Origin: Hippopus hippopus
Lineage: Eukaryota; Mollusca; Bivalvia; Cardiida; Cardiidae
Length of the DNA: 64,000 nucleotides
Direction: 5' to 3'
Assembly: GCA_946811185.2 (NCBI GenBank)
Contig: OX328096.1
Location: 47,134,252-47,198,251 of the forward strand
This document shows positions 1 to 12,000 of this stretch, piece by piece (position 1 is the first letter of the stretch; each line of letters starts with the position of its first letter). Below the pieces are notes generated by a model. It had not been told where the DNA came from. It did not search any database and saw nothing but the letters and a program-made list of their open reading frames with translations. A program made the translations under genes and the position numbers.

Positions 1-604
1 GATCTGAAAACAAGGCATTAAAATCTTTCTTTGTGAGTATTTGGTGATTCTGAAGAGTGATTATCTTGTATTATTGTAATACCTTTTTGGCACATCCTTC
101 AGCATCCATCTTGAAGTCCACAACCCAACAGGACCCTTTACGATCTCATCTTATGCTAGTCTGGTATATCAGTCATCTATATCGTGTGTACTTGTAATTG
201 TCTGTGTTGTTATGCGTCCATCCAGTTTTTCACAGATTGATGTTGATGTATTTCTACTTGTAAATATTTGTAGTGTATATTTAGATTCTTCATTAATCCT
301 TCGAGTGTCAAGCAACACTTGAGCTGCTTTTGTGGATAGTGTAGATTTAGATCAGGCTGTAAAGAACATGCAGCCTGATCTTTTATCAACTCTGATAGTT
401 TGTAGGATTTGACTAGAATTGTTTTGAAATTGTCATATATCCACCTTAAGCAGCTAGAAATTTCCATTTCTTTATTTGGCGTTCTGAAGATTCACTGGTG
501 GTTAGCTTCTTACACCTCATAGATTGTTATTTTCAACACAGAGCTTCAGAGAAAGGGATCAATAAAAGAGTGAACTGGCAGCAGCACTTTTACCTCCCTC
601 TTTT

Positions 605-2180
605 TTTTAGCTTTCCTGAGCACGAAGTGCTCAAGGAGAGTTTTTGTGATCCTGCTTTATCCATCAACCATCTTGTTTTGCCTGTCTTCTGTCATGTGGT
701 CGTCATCAATTACACTTTGTGCACTCTAGAGGCCAAATTTTCAGCCCATTTCTAATAAAAATTGAATTTTTGTCTTGATGAAATCTCTGATAAGTTTGAA
801 ATTGGGTCAATTTGGGTCAAAAAGTAGGTCACTGAGCCAGATCTTAGATAAATCTTGCATACACTCTGGAGGCCAAATTTTTAGTCTGACACGAACGAAA
901 CCTGGTCAGAATGTTTGTCATGATACTATCTTGTATAAGTTTGAAATTGGGCTATGTTGATTAAAAAAAGAAGGTCGCAGGGCTCTGGATGCTACATTAC
1001 TAATTGATACTCGTGATACGTGGTCAGAATAATTTTCTTGATAGTATCTCAGACAAATTTGAAATTTGGTCATGTTGGATCAAAAAGAAGCTCACTGGGC
1101 CAAATCTTAGAAAAAACTTTTGTGCGCTCTAGAGGCCACATTTTCAGTCTGATACTCAATGAAACTTAGTCAGAATGTCTTGATGATATCTAGAACTATT
1201 TTGAAATGGTGTCATGTCAGGTCAAAAAGTAGTTCAGTGGGCCAGCCCCTAGAAAACCTTGTGTGCACTCTAGAGGCAGTCTGACACTCATTAAACTTGG
1301 TCAGAATGTTTGTTTCGATGATATCTTGGACATTTTTTAACTTGGATCATGTTGGGTCAAAAAGTCGGTCACTGTCTTAGAAAAATCTTGAATCAGAAAT
1401 TCAGAATGTTTTTCATGATGATATCTTAGGACATGAGTAAAATTTGTTCATTCAGGGTGAAAAAGTAGGTTACTTGGCCAAATCTTAGAAAAAACTTGTG
1501 TGCACCCTAGATGCAACATTTTCAGCCTGATACTCATGAAACTTGGTCAGAATGTTTGTCTTGATACTATCTTGGACATACATGTATTTGAAATTTAATC
1601 ATATCGGGTCAAAAAGTAGGTCACTGGAACAAATCTTAGAAGAGAAACCTTTTAGGCACTGTAGAGGTCACATTGTGAGTTTGATACTCTTTTGGAACTT
1701 AGTCAGAATGATCATTTTGATGATATGTACATGTTGTAAGAGTTTAAAATAGGGTCATGTCAAACAGGTCATTGGTACATATCTTAGGAAAACCTTGTAT
1801 GCACTTTAGAGGCCAAATTTTATCCTGATACTCATAAAAATTGGTTAGAATGTTTGTCTGGATGATATATAAGACAAGTCTAAAATTGGATCATGTCCAG
1901 TCAAATAGTAGATCACTTGGACAAATCTTAAAAAATTCTAGTGTGTATTGCTAGAGGCCACATTTTCAGTCTGATACAGTCTTGGAACATGGTCAGATTG
2001 TTTGTCTTGATGATACACTGTATCTGACAGGTTCAGATAGGTCACATCAGACAAAAAGTAGGCCACTAACACTCATATGTTTTACCTTATCACAACAAGG
2101 ATCTCTTCAGCTTTATCAATCCTAGATGACTTTACTAAGGTGAGCGCTTTAGGGCCAATGGCCCTCTTGATTTAATAATA
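605..2180 (+). repeat. Array of diverged ~145 bp tandem units, forward copy
   Basis: About nine diverged units, each with a phrase like CTCTAGAGGCCACATTTTCA, then a TGATACTCATGAAACTTGGT-like phrase, GATGATATCTTGGA and GGGTCAAAAAGTAGGTCACT. Landmarks at about 722, 866, 1127, 1268, 1504, 1658, 1801 and 1950 give a period of 140-155 bp. The left end is a hairpin (TGAGCACGAAGTGCTCA, 618-634). The right end is GGATCTCTTCAGCTTTATC followed by AAAGTGAGCGC-like sequence near 2100-2170. The whole resembles a non-autonomous element with a minisatellite core, possibly Helitron-like; that class is a guess. Confidence 0.75.
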
Positions 2181-2897
2181 CTGTATTATTGGCACTTGAA
2201 TGAATTGTCTCTTCTAGAGAGTTCATACAAGTACCCACAGGGTAGGTTTTATTTTTAGATATTAAAGATGAACCTTTCACTGATCTGGACCTCGGAATGT
2301 ATTGTGTTTGCATGTGTATAAAGTATGTTTGTTAGCAGTATGTTTGATAATATAAGTTTTTTCTTCCATTCATGTTTAGATTATTAAGCTTTTGTTAGCT
2401 TTTTGATGTTCTCTTTTTCAACAATATATCAATCATTGCATGACAACCAGTTCCCATACAACCCATGCATTCATGCAGTTTGAGTTTCTTGAACTTGAGT
2501 TCTAGTAGCCTTGCAAGATACCTTGGTGGTATCATGGCTTGACAGATTGTGTGACATAGCTTTCTTGGAACCCCAAAAAAGAGGGTATGATTTGGCGGTA
2601 TTTTCAACAGATTTCAATCATATTCTATTGTATCCATTACTCTTTGGTCATCTACTGCATGAGTACATGGACAAGTGAAAAATTCCAGGACAATTCTGTA
2701 TTTACTGCCCTCAGAGGAAGTAATTGTGTAACAAAATTAGAGGAACATGCAGATACAGAGAGTATTTAGAAAATGGCAAGGAAAATATGTTTATCATCAG
2801 TCCTTTACAGTAGACTTATGTTATAGATACTCATCAGAGAGAAGAATCACATTGTTACCATTTGCTGCACATGCAAGGTTGTAGATTGGCTCTTGGT

Positions 2898-3126
2898 TTA
2901 ACCCTTTACCAAACGACAAAATTTTAGCCTTTTCCAAATTGAGAGCATTTGCAGATGACAATTTCAGAGTGGCTCAAATGGGGCAATCTATCTTTGATAG
3001 GACGGAAAACATTGTGGGAAAAGGAGAAAATGCTGGTTATCAGCATTTTCTCCTTTTCCCACGATGTTTTCAAAAGGCTTCTCCATTAGGGTCGTTAAAA
3101 GTCATGAATGTGTGGTAAAGGGTTAA
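2898..3126 (+). mobile_element. Group B MITE, full length, TTAA flanks
   Basis: Starts TTAACCCTTTACCAAACG and ends TGTGGTAAAGGGTTAA. The central hairpin (3008-3068) pairs ACATTGTGGGAAAAGGAG with its complement around a GGTTATC loop. TTAA at each end with a CCC terminus is the piggyBac-type pattern. One of the best copies, so it serves as the reference for the other B entries. Confidence 0.85.
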
Positions 3127-3158
3127 AAATGCAAATATGTTGTTACTTTGCTTGGTAT

Positions 3159-3310
3159 AAACTCTTTACTAAATTGTACTGAATTTGACCCTGAAGAAGA
3201 CAGCTTTTGAAAAAATTGTGGGAAAAGAAGAAAATGCTAGTAACCAGCACATTTCCCATTTTCTCACAATGTTTTCTACTATCTGAAAGACAAATCCCAT
3301 CATTTTGGCC
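3159..3310 (-). mobile_element. Group B MITE, truncated
   Basis: Minus orientation, with CTGAAGAAGACAGCTTTTGA followed by a decayed hairpin. The far end is missing. Confidence 0.6.
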
Positions 3311-3316
3311 TTATTT

Positions 3317-3530
3317 AACCTTTAACATGCGGAATAAACCCAATTGACACTTTCAGTCTAGAATAAAACTGAGATAATTGCAATTTCATGGTTACTTTTT
3401 GTCTTAAATGTTTCAACAAAGTGGACAGTGTAGATCAAAGATCAGACTTCAGGTTTTGTGCAGTCTGATCTTCATCTACACCAGCCGCAAAGGCAACTAC
3501 AGTCGTGAAAGGCATTTTAAGGTTTAATGT
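3317..3530 (+). mobile_element. Group A2 MITE
   Basis: Starts TTAACCTTTAACATGCGGAA and ends GGCATTTTAAGGTTTAA. It contains the GATCAGACTTCAGG...CAGTCTGATC hairpin near 3440-3473, flanked by GTGGACAGTGTAGATC. Related in layout to group A1 but with different arms (ATAAACCCAATTGACA). Confidence 0.7.
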
Positions 3531-3682
3531 GCCATCTGCAAATTTTTTTAATCGTTCAGTTTTGACAAGTCCAAAAATTTGTCATCTTGTAACAAGTCAA
3601 GTTATGAAATTAGATAAGTTTATGTTGTTGTAATACCATTACTACAGGATTCTCTGAGTTTTATTGTGATAACTGTTGTTGG

Positions 3683-3913
3683 TTAACCCTGTACCAAATG
3701 ACAAAACTATGGACTTGTCCAAATCTAACGCATTAGCAGACAAAAAATTAAACATAGCTCAAATTGTGCAAATTTTGTTTGACAGGATAAAAAACATTGT
3801 GGAAAATGGAGAAAATACTGCTGGTAACCAGCTTATACTCCTATTTCAACAATGTTTTCAAAAGCCTTCTTCCTCAAGATCATTAAAGTTGGGATTGTTT
3901 GGTAAAAGGTTAA
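3683..3913 (+). mobile_element. Group B MITE, full length
   Basis: TTAACCCTGTACCAAATG at the left and GGTAAAAGGTTAA at the right; diverged central hairpin at 3795-3860. Confidence 0.75.
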
Positions 3914-4377
3914 TGCTTATCTTTTTTACCTTTTTGTCATGGCAAAGTTTTTGTCGCATCAGTAACATTGTCAAAAAGTGGCATTACCTAAAACATACTA
4001 TTTGGTCTTGTACAGTAAAAAAAATATGAAGATGATGAATTTGAGTCACTAACTGTACAATTAGGCTTATTAAGGGCAACTCTGCAGATAGTACAGATCA
4101 AGATCAGACTGCTCAAATAGATCCTCTAACCCAAAAAGCCTGAAAATCTAAAATGTTCATGTATCAAGCACAACAAACATTTGCTTACACTGCAGATCTG
4201 CAGAGAAATTGGGGCACTTATATTCTCAAATTCAAATTACAATACACCCTGTAACTCTTTGACAAAAGTTTTGAGTTTAGTTTAAACATGATTATTTATT
4301 TTGTATCTATTCAGAAACAAGTTCTTACAACTTATACCAATCTCTCTTGATCCTGCTTCATGGGAACTACACCAGTA

Positions 4378-4470
4378 CTTGCGAATGTGTGGGCCAACGA
4401 AAAGTCCTAAAGTTGACACCCACTCACGGATATCGAACTCGGGACCTTATTGTTACGAGGCTGACGCTCA
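4378..4470 (-). repeat. tRNA-like SINE head remnant
   Basis: Contains GATATCGAACTCGGGACC, a decayed reverse-complement B box, followed by GTTACGAGGCTGACGCTC. Short and old. A group B copy begins right after it. Confidence 0.35.
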
Positions 4471-4483
4471 GCAATTTCTCTAA

Positions 4484-4699
4484 AAGTTTTGATTTGTCAA
4501 AATTGAAAGTACATGTATTTGCACACAACAAAATAACTGTGACTCAAAAATTGACATTGTTTTTGGAAGGGTAGAAAACATAGAGGGAAAAAAGAGAAAA
4601 GACTGGTTTCCAGCATTTCCTCCTTTTTTTCACAATGTTTTCAAAAGCTTTCTTTCTAGGGGTTGTTTAAAAAAAATTGGGATTGTGTAGCAAAGGGTT
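4484..4699 (+). mobile_element. Group B MITE, diverged
   Basis: Contains TTTTGATTTGTCAAAATTGA, a decayed hairpin (4577-4640) and the end TGTAGCAAAGGGTT. Confidence 0.6.
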
Positions 4700-4810
4700 C
4701 ACATCTGCATTAATGATATCATTCCCTAGATGTTTGGAAGACCTTTTGTGCAATTGACAGTGGTGCATGACCACTAGCAGAGTACCGTACATGTAAAAGG
4801 AAAATTTGCC

Positions 4811-4930
4811 ACACAATTTGGAGTTTTAATGACTCTGATGTAAAGAGCTTTTGAAAACATTGTGGATATAGGAGAAAATGCTGTTAACCAGCATTTTCTC
4901 CTTTTTCCTCAGTGTTTTTTACCCTTTCCC
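4811..4930 (-). mobile_element. Group B MITE, partial
   Basis: Minus orientation, from CACACAATTTGGAG through the hairpin (4855-4915); the distal third is absent. Confidence 0.6.
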
Positions 4931-5296
4931 AAACAGTTGAACAGTTAACATTCGAATGGTTGTAAGAATAAAAAAACTATGTTTTGAATTTTGACCAGAC
5001 TCAAATTTTGCTGTGTAGTACAGAGCTAACTTTATGACGAAAGAAAAGTGAATTTGTATGCAAAGTGCTACAAAGTTTTACTGATACAGTACATAAACTT
5101 TGCCATTACAATGAATTATTGTTGTAGCTTTTTATTGTTTTACCCTTGGAGTGCCCAGGTAGATAAAACAATATAATAAATATGAGCTGGTATGAAAGAA
5201 ATCCAACAAAAAACACCATGTCTTGATGAGAATATTTCACTGAAATAAGTCATTGTAGATAGAAAATCAGACTGAATATTCATTTGCAGTCTCATC

Positions 5297-5525
5297 TTAA
5301 CTCTTTACCAAACGACAAAATTTTAGACTTGTCCAAATTCAAAGCATTTGCAGACGACAAAATAAACGTGACTCAAAAATTGAAACTTCACTTTAGAAGA
5401 GTAGAAAACATTGTGGGAAAAGGAGAAAATGCTGGTTACCAGCATTTTCTCCTTTTCCTACAATGTTTTCAGAAGGCTTCTTTCTCTGGGTCGTAAAAAC
5501 CAGGGATTGTTTGGTAAAGGGTTAA
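5297..5525 (+). mobile_element. Group B MITE, full length
   Basis: TTAACTCTTTACCAAACGAC to TTTGGTAAAGGGTTAA, with a near-perfect hairpin at 5405-5470. It retains an open frame of 70 codons across most of the element, as several other B copies do. Confidence 0.85.
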
Positions 5526-5694
5526 TCTACTTTATTCACTAAAGCAAGTACAAGTTTTCCTTGGGCATCTTAAAGGTAGTATTACTGTATACCTAACCCT
5601 CCTGTACTTTTAATACCCCATGGATGGAGGCATATGGAAACATCCTAGGTAAAAGAGGAAATGCCAAAAATAAGAAGTTTATCCTTTTCCAACA

Positions 5695-5873
5695 GTTTGT
5701 CCAAATTGAAAGCACTCAAGATGATTTGTTTCTGTAAGACTTGAAAACATTGTGGGGATAAGGAGAAGATGCTGGATACCAGGAAGATACCAGGATTCTC
5801 ATCTTTTCCATTATGTTTTCTCTAGCTTTTTTCCTCAGGGTTGTTAAACTAAGGATTGTGTGGTAAAGAGTTA
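5695..5873 (+). mobile_element. Group B MITE, 5' truncated
   Basis: Begins inside the element at GTTTGTCCAAATTGAAAGC and ends TGTGGTAAAGAGTTA. The hairpin loop carries a short duplication (GATACCAGGAAGATACCAGG). Confidence 0.65.
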
Positions 5874-5966
5874 CTTTATTGTCTGTTAATATTTTCAATA
5901 TTGTTTAGCCAAAATATTTGTTGTGATGTGGTAACGTGTTGATTATTGTTCTATCACTGTGCTTAG

Positions 5967-6063
5967 ATTAGTGACAGAGAGAGAGAAACAGTTAGTCTCC
6001 ACAAAACAGTATAACACACTTGTTAATGAACAAAAACAGAGAGATGCAGAACTCGACAGAAAG
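5967..6063 (+). CDS. AP1AR: AP1AR-like coding exon: start of coiled coil
   Basis: 97 nt: one base completing an upstream codon, then 32 codons, LVTEREKQL through RDAELDRK. The acceptor is TGTGCTTAG and the donor is AAG|GTAACC, phase 0. It aligns by eye with the vertebrate segment beginning LTEEEIVDLRERHYDSI. The incoming phase shows that an upstream coding exon must exist. A second AG four bases downstream (ATTAG) could be the acceptor instead; it would cost one residue and change the incoming phase. Confidence 0.8.
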
Positions 6064-9000
6064 GTAACCACCAAAACAATGAAACTGACCCATTGCCTCA
6101 TGAGCAAAATTTGGTGATATTATTATTGAGACATTGGTCATAGGCAACCTGACCTAATGGTTAATTTGTTACGAGCTGCAAACAACTTTGGTCATACAGG
6201 GCCACTGTCGAAAACACTATGGTAAATGGAGAAATTGCTCAGAACAATGAATCAATCATTGCTCATTTAAGTTTTCATATGTACAGTATTCATTTATATA
6301 ACCTAATTTGGGTTTTTTATCTACATGTACATGTATATTTTACAAGAGTGTTTTCAGTTATCTGCTGGAATTTTGATCATAGAGGTAATGAGTCAAACAC
6401 TGCTGGTGGGAAGATTTCTCCAGTTGTCACAGTGTTTTCATGTTGTGCAGTAGATTCTTTGTGTCAAAATTTGTCTTCATGAGGGATAGGGTTAGTATTG
6501 CTTTTTGAGACTACTTTATTTTTGTTATAGACCTGGTGATGCAATTCCAGAGCCCAATCAAGTAATTCATTCATGTATCCTGTCTAAAACATGGTGGGGA
6601 GGGGTGCTTTCCCATGGTCCCTTTTTAACCCTTAGAGCCCCAAATTAACCCAACAGACATTTCAGTCCAGAGATAAGACCCCAAAAAATGCAGTTTCAAA
6701 GTTCCTTTTGTTTAACCATTAAAGCGCAGAATAAACCTATCGGATATTTTCATCCTAGAAATATGACCCGTATAATTGCAACTTCATGGTTCTTTGGTCT
6801 ACAGTGTTTCAGCAAAGCAGACAGTGTAGATCAAAGATCAGGCTGCACGTTTTGTGCAGCCTGATCTTTGATCGACACTGGCTGCAAAGGAAACTATAGT
6901 TGTGAAATGCGCTTTATGGGTTAAAATAACTTAGCAATGCTGACAGTGCAGATCAGAGATGAGACTTCACATTTTGTGCAGTCTGATCTTGATCTGCATT
7001 TGCTGCAAAGGCAACTATAGTCATAAAAGGTGTTTTAAGGATTAAAATCAAATCCTTGTCATGGATACTCCAGAGAATTACTTCACTTACAACCATGATA
7101 TAATTCTCTCCAGTTTTTACCCCTTACCACACAATCCAGAGTTGTAGGGAGCCTCAAAAAGAAGACTTTTGAAATAATTGTTGGAAATAAAGAAATTGCT
7201 GGTAACCAGCATTTTCTCATTTTCCCAGAATGTTTTATATCTAACCAAGCACAATACTATCATTTGAATGAATATTGACTTGCTGTCTGTAAATTTCCAA
7301 AAGAACAGAAATTTTATTCCAGCACCATTTTTATTCCCCCCCTTCCTTTACCACATTATAATAAGAACTCCTTTGACAAAGCCATATAAAATTCCCCAAT
7401 CAACTCATACCCTGTGAATTCCAACCTCCTATGTTGTTTTTTGAGAGATCAGTCTATAAGATCCGCCTAAACATCCACAATTGTTCCCTTTGATCCCCAA
7501 TTGATTAATCAAGCCCTTAGTATCAACAAAGTGGATCCTGAATTTTAATAAGTTTGAGTAGCTCTTTACCAAACAAGAAAATTTTGGACTTGTCCAGATT
7601 GAAAGTATTTGCAGAAAACAAATTAACTATAGCTCAAATGATGATTTCTGTCTTTGAAAATGTAGGCTTTGGCTTTTTCATTGTATATCAACCTTTATGT
7701 ATGAGTGGGGCTCTGGTGAAAGGGATTTGGTGCATCTTGGTGATGCAGTATACCAAGCTATTAACCCTTATCCCGCTAAATGACCAACATGAAACTTTCA
7801 AGCTGATAGTAAAAACCCAAATTTGGCTATTTCAACGGTATTTTTGGGAGAAAGATATCTTCTTATCGGACAGTGTAGATCAAAGATCAGACTGCACGTT
7901 CTGTGCAGTCTGATCTTGATCTGCACTGTCCGCAAAAGGTCAGCGAGTCGCGCTTAGCAGCCTAAGGGTTAAGTCATCACATGATTATGGATCTATAATC
8001 ATGGATCCATGAAAATCCGTTTTGTCTAACAACCAACTAAATTACAAGGTAGAGTAGTGCTTTGACATTCAGAAAATTTACAAATAGCAAAATATTTGAT
8101 CAATGTCAGCCTGTGCTGACTGCTCTGACATGGGTTGCTACTTTTGCAGATGCATTAATGCCCCTTTTCACAGAGCATAAATTGTATGTTTGTTTCAACA
8201 TTGTATATTAGCTCTTTTGTGTATCTGTGTGCATGAAAAGTATCAAAATTTTATATTTACTCCTTGTTTTTGGATGGAGATGATGTTCTAATAGTACTTT
8301 TACCTGGCTTACTCCTTCGATGACTCTGATATCATTTTGTTTTATACAAGTTACAATATGCCACAGTATAGTAAGAATGAAATGAACCTGTTTGTAATAA
8401 AAAACTCAAATATTGCACTAATATAATTATCCAGAATGTCTCTGGAGTAGACAGTGTAGTCTGTGATAGACTACATATTTTGAGCAGTCTAACCTCAGTC
8501 TGCTCTGCAGAAGCAACAATTTACCGTCATATCTGGCTTTTTTTTGGTTAACCAGAAGAGTGCCGGAAATATTTCATTCAGCGAAAGAAAAAATGCAATG
8601 TATCAAGACTGTTTTCGACCAGATTATCTCAACCATCAGGACTGAGCTAGTCAGGGTAAAGGAGGCACATTTGGTGCTGTCTGATCTTGATCAACTCTGT
8701 CAACAACAACAACCATAGTGTTGCTTGTTTCTCGAAGAATAAATGTGAGTGCAAAATAGTTGATATGGATCTTTACAGTTAGGAAAAAGAGTGCCATTGT
8801 CCCTAAAGCTCTCACCAGAGTAAAGTCATCTAGGATTAATAAAGCTGAAGAGATCCTGTTGTAATGATGTAAAACAAAGAGTGTTAGTGACCTAATTTTT
8901 TACCAACATGACCTATTTTTGACCTTGTCAGCGATATCATCAGGATAAACTTTCCGGCAATGCTTCGTGACTGTATCAGACCTGTGGCCTGTAGCATGTG

Positions 9001-12000
9001 GACAAGGCTTTTCTAAGATTTGTCCCAGCGATCTTACTTTTTGACCCCACATGTCCCAATTTTAAACTTGTCTGATATCATCAAGACAATTATTTTAACC
9101 AATTTTCATGAGTATTACACTGATAATGTGGCCTCTAGAGTGCACAAAAGGTTTTTCCTATATTTGTCCAAGTGACCTACTTTTTGGCCCGACATTACCC
9201 CATTTTGATATTTTACTAGATGTCATTAAGACAAACCTTTTTGACCAAGTTTCTTGAGTTTCAGACTGAAAATGTGGCCACTAGAGTGCACACAAGATTT
9301 CTCTTTGATTTTGCTCAGTGCCTACTTTTGACCTGATGTGACCCATTTTCAAATATGTGTGAATTATCTTCAAGACAAACATTCTGACCAAGTTTTAATA
9401 GTACATGTACCAAGCTGAAAATGTGGCCTCTAGAGTGCACACAAGGTTTTTCTCAGGTTGGGCCCAGTGACCTTCTTGATCCAACATGATCCAGTATCAA
9501 ATTTGTCTGAGATATCATCAAGACAACCATTCTAAGCAAGTCTCATGAGGATCAGATCGAAAATATGGCCTCTAGAGTACACACAATGTTTTCCTAAGAT
9601 TCGGCCCAGTGACCTACTTTATTGACCCGACATAACCCAATTACAATCCAGGATTTTATCAAGACAAACATTCTGACAAAGGTTCATGAGTATTGGACTT
9701 AAATTGTGGTCTCTAGATTGCATACAAGGTAATTGTTGGGGACCGCATGACACATGATGGACACAGGATCCAGGACATATCAACATAACAAAAGCTCACC
9801 TATAGCACTTTGTGTTTATGTGAGCTAAAAAGAAACCCAAATAAGGCACTTTGTAGAGTGTTTTGTGTTTATTCTAGTGTAGGGGACAGTGCAGATCTAA
9901 AATAAGTACCGGTATGTTCACCAACCATTCCACACTCTTTAACTAAACAACAATATCGTAGACTCTTCAAAATTGAAAGAATCTGAAGACCAAATATTAA
10001 GTATGGCTTGAATGAAGGAATATGTCCTTACGGACTGTTTTTCTTTTCTTACAGTGTGTTCAAAGACTTTTTTCCATGGGTTTGTTAAACATGGGTTTGT
10101 GCGAATAGAGGGTTACTGGTAATTCACCTCTACTTCTAAATTCTAAGATTTCAAGGCCATTTGATTATTATCTCAGCCAATCAAATGGATTAATTCTAAG
10201 AATTTCGAATAAGAACAAAGTTCAGAATTGTTGGTAAATATGAGCCTAGACCTCATTTTGTGCAATCTGTTCTTGGTCAACACTCACTGCTTCTACAGTA
10301 ACTGTTGTGCTGGGCATTTTCAGGCTTATTTCAAACAAGAAGACTTGATCATGATCAAAAAAGGCATTTTAGAAAGTAGTTTGGAAAGGTAATTACTAAT
10401 TCATCTTTCTGTATTGTTGTTAACAACATTTATGTGAGTATTCCTAATTGAAATCATCACTGTCAAATTCCTATCTTCTACATTCTTTTAAGTGAAGTAG
10501 AATTTATTTTCAGTTAATACATTAGAATCTAAATACTGACTAAAACTAGAACAATTTGCTCAAAGGAGACATTTTTAAAGAAATAAAACTTTCTTTTCAG
10601 CATGATACAGAAATTTGTGGGGACAAGAAGTTCTTTCTTGAAACAAGCATTTAGTCCTTCTCTTACAATGATATAAAAATGGTTCACCATGTGAAACACA
10701 ACATATTACAAAAGTAGTAGAATAACCCTAAGACAGCATGTGCTGTGTAGATCAAGATCAAGCTGCAGTCTGATCTCAGATCATTTTGCCTGCTATTTTT
10801 GTTTAGGAGATAAGCAGAAGACATTATAATGTTTTGACCTTGTATTTCTATGTGTCTGTATTAGGAATCAGCAAAATCTTCCTATCAGTATTTTAAAATA
10901 GTTTGAAAGTTAACTCGCTATTATTAGACCTACAGAAATACTTGACTTCTTTATGCACCAAATACATAACTTAACCTCTTTCGATACTTAAAGATATAAT
11001 ACATGTACGTACTCTGTAATATAGAAAGACTTGAATAAGTCAGCTGTTGCCACTATGTTATTAAAATTGTTACACTTTCCAAAATTAATGGAAAGAATTT
11101 ACAGAGGATGTATTTAACTCCTTATCACATGACAAATTTAAGCCTGGTCTAAACTGAAATGATTTGCAGATAACAAATAAGATGTTATTCAAAAGATAAA
11201 ATTTGTGTTTGAAAGGATAGAAAACATTGTGGGAAAAGGAGAAAATGCTGGATCCTAGCATTTTGTCCTTTACCTACAATGTTTTCAAAAGCCATTTTCC
11301 TCAGGGTTGTCAAAAGTTAGGATTGTAAGGTAAAGGGTAAATGTAGCTTAAATGATGGAATTTTCCTTTGCTAAGTTAGGAAACATTGTGGAAAAAGGAG
11401 AAAATGCTGGTTACTGGCATTTTCTCCTTTTCCCACAATGTTTCGAATGTCTCCTTTCTCAGGATCATTAAATCATGTGATTGTTTGGTAAAAAGTTAAG
11501 CTTTGCTCAGTCCTTACTGAGTTCAATTTCCAAGATGGTAATATAACTCTGTGTTGGTATATTTAAGCTGAGGGAGGATGAGGAGAGATTAAGGAGAGAG
11601 GAGGAGGCATACTACGAGGCCAAACGAGAGGCAGCAAGAATTGCTCAACTCCAAAAGGAAAAAGAAGAGGCAGCTAAATCTACAACAAATGGTCCGAAAT
11701 CCTGGTCAGTCGGGGAAGATGGTGAATGGGAAGTGTAAGTTAGATGTTGTTGGCTTTGGAGTAGAACTTCTGCTCTGTTAATCCTTTACCATGCACACAA
11801 TCTGGATATTTAGCGATCCTGAGGAAGACACATTTTGAAAACATTAAGGAAAAAGAAGAAAATGCCAGTAACCAGCATTTTCTTCTATTCCCATAATGTT
11901 TTCTCCTCTGTCAAAAGCAAATGCAATCATTTGATTCATATTCACTTTGTCTTCTCCAAGTGCTATCAATTGGACATTCTCTCACCACTGATCACTGTTT

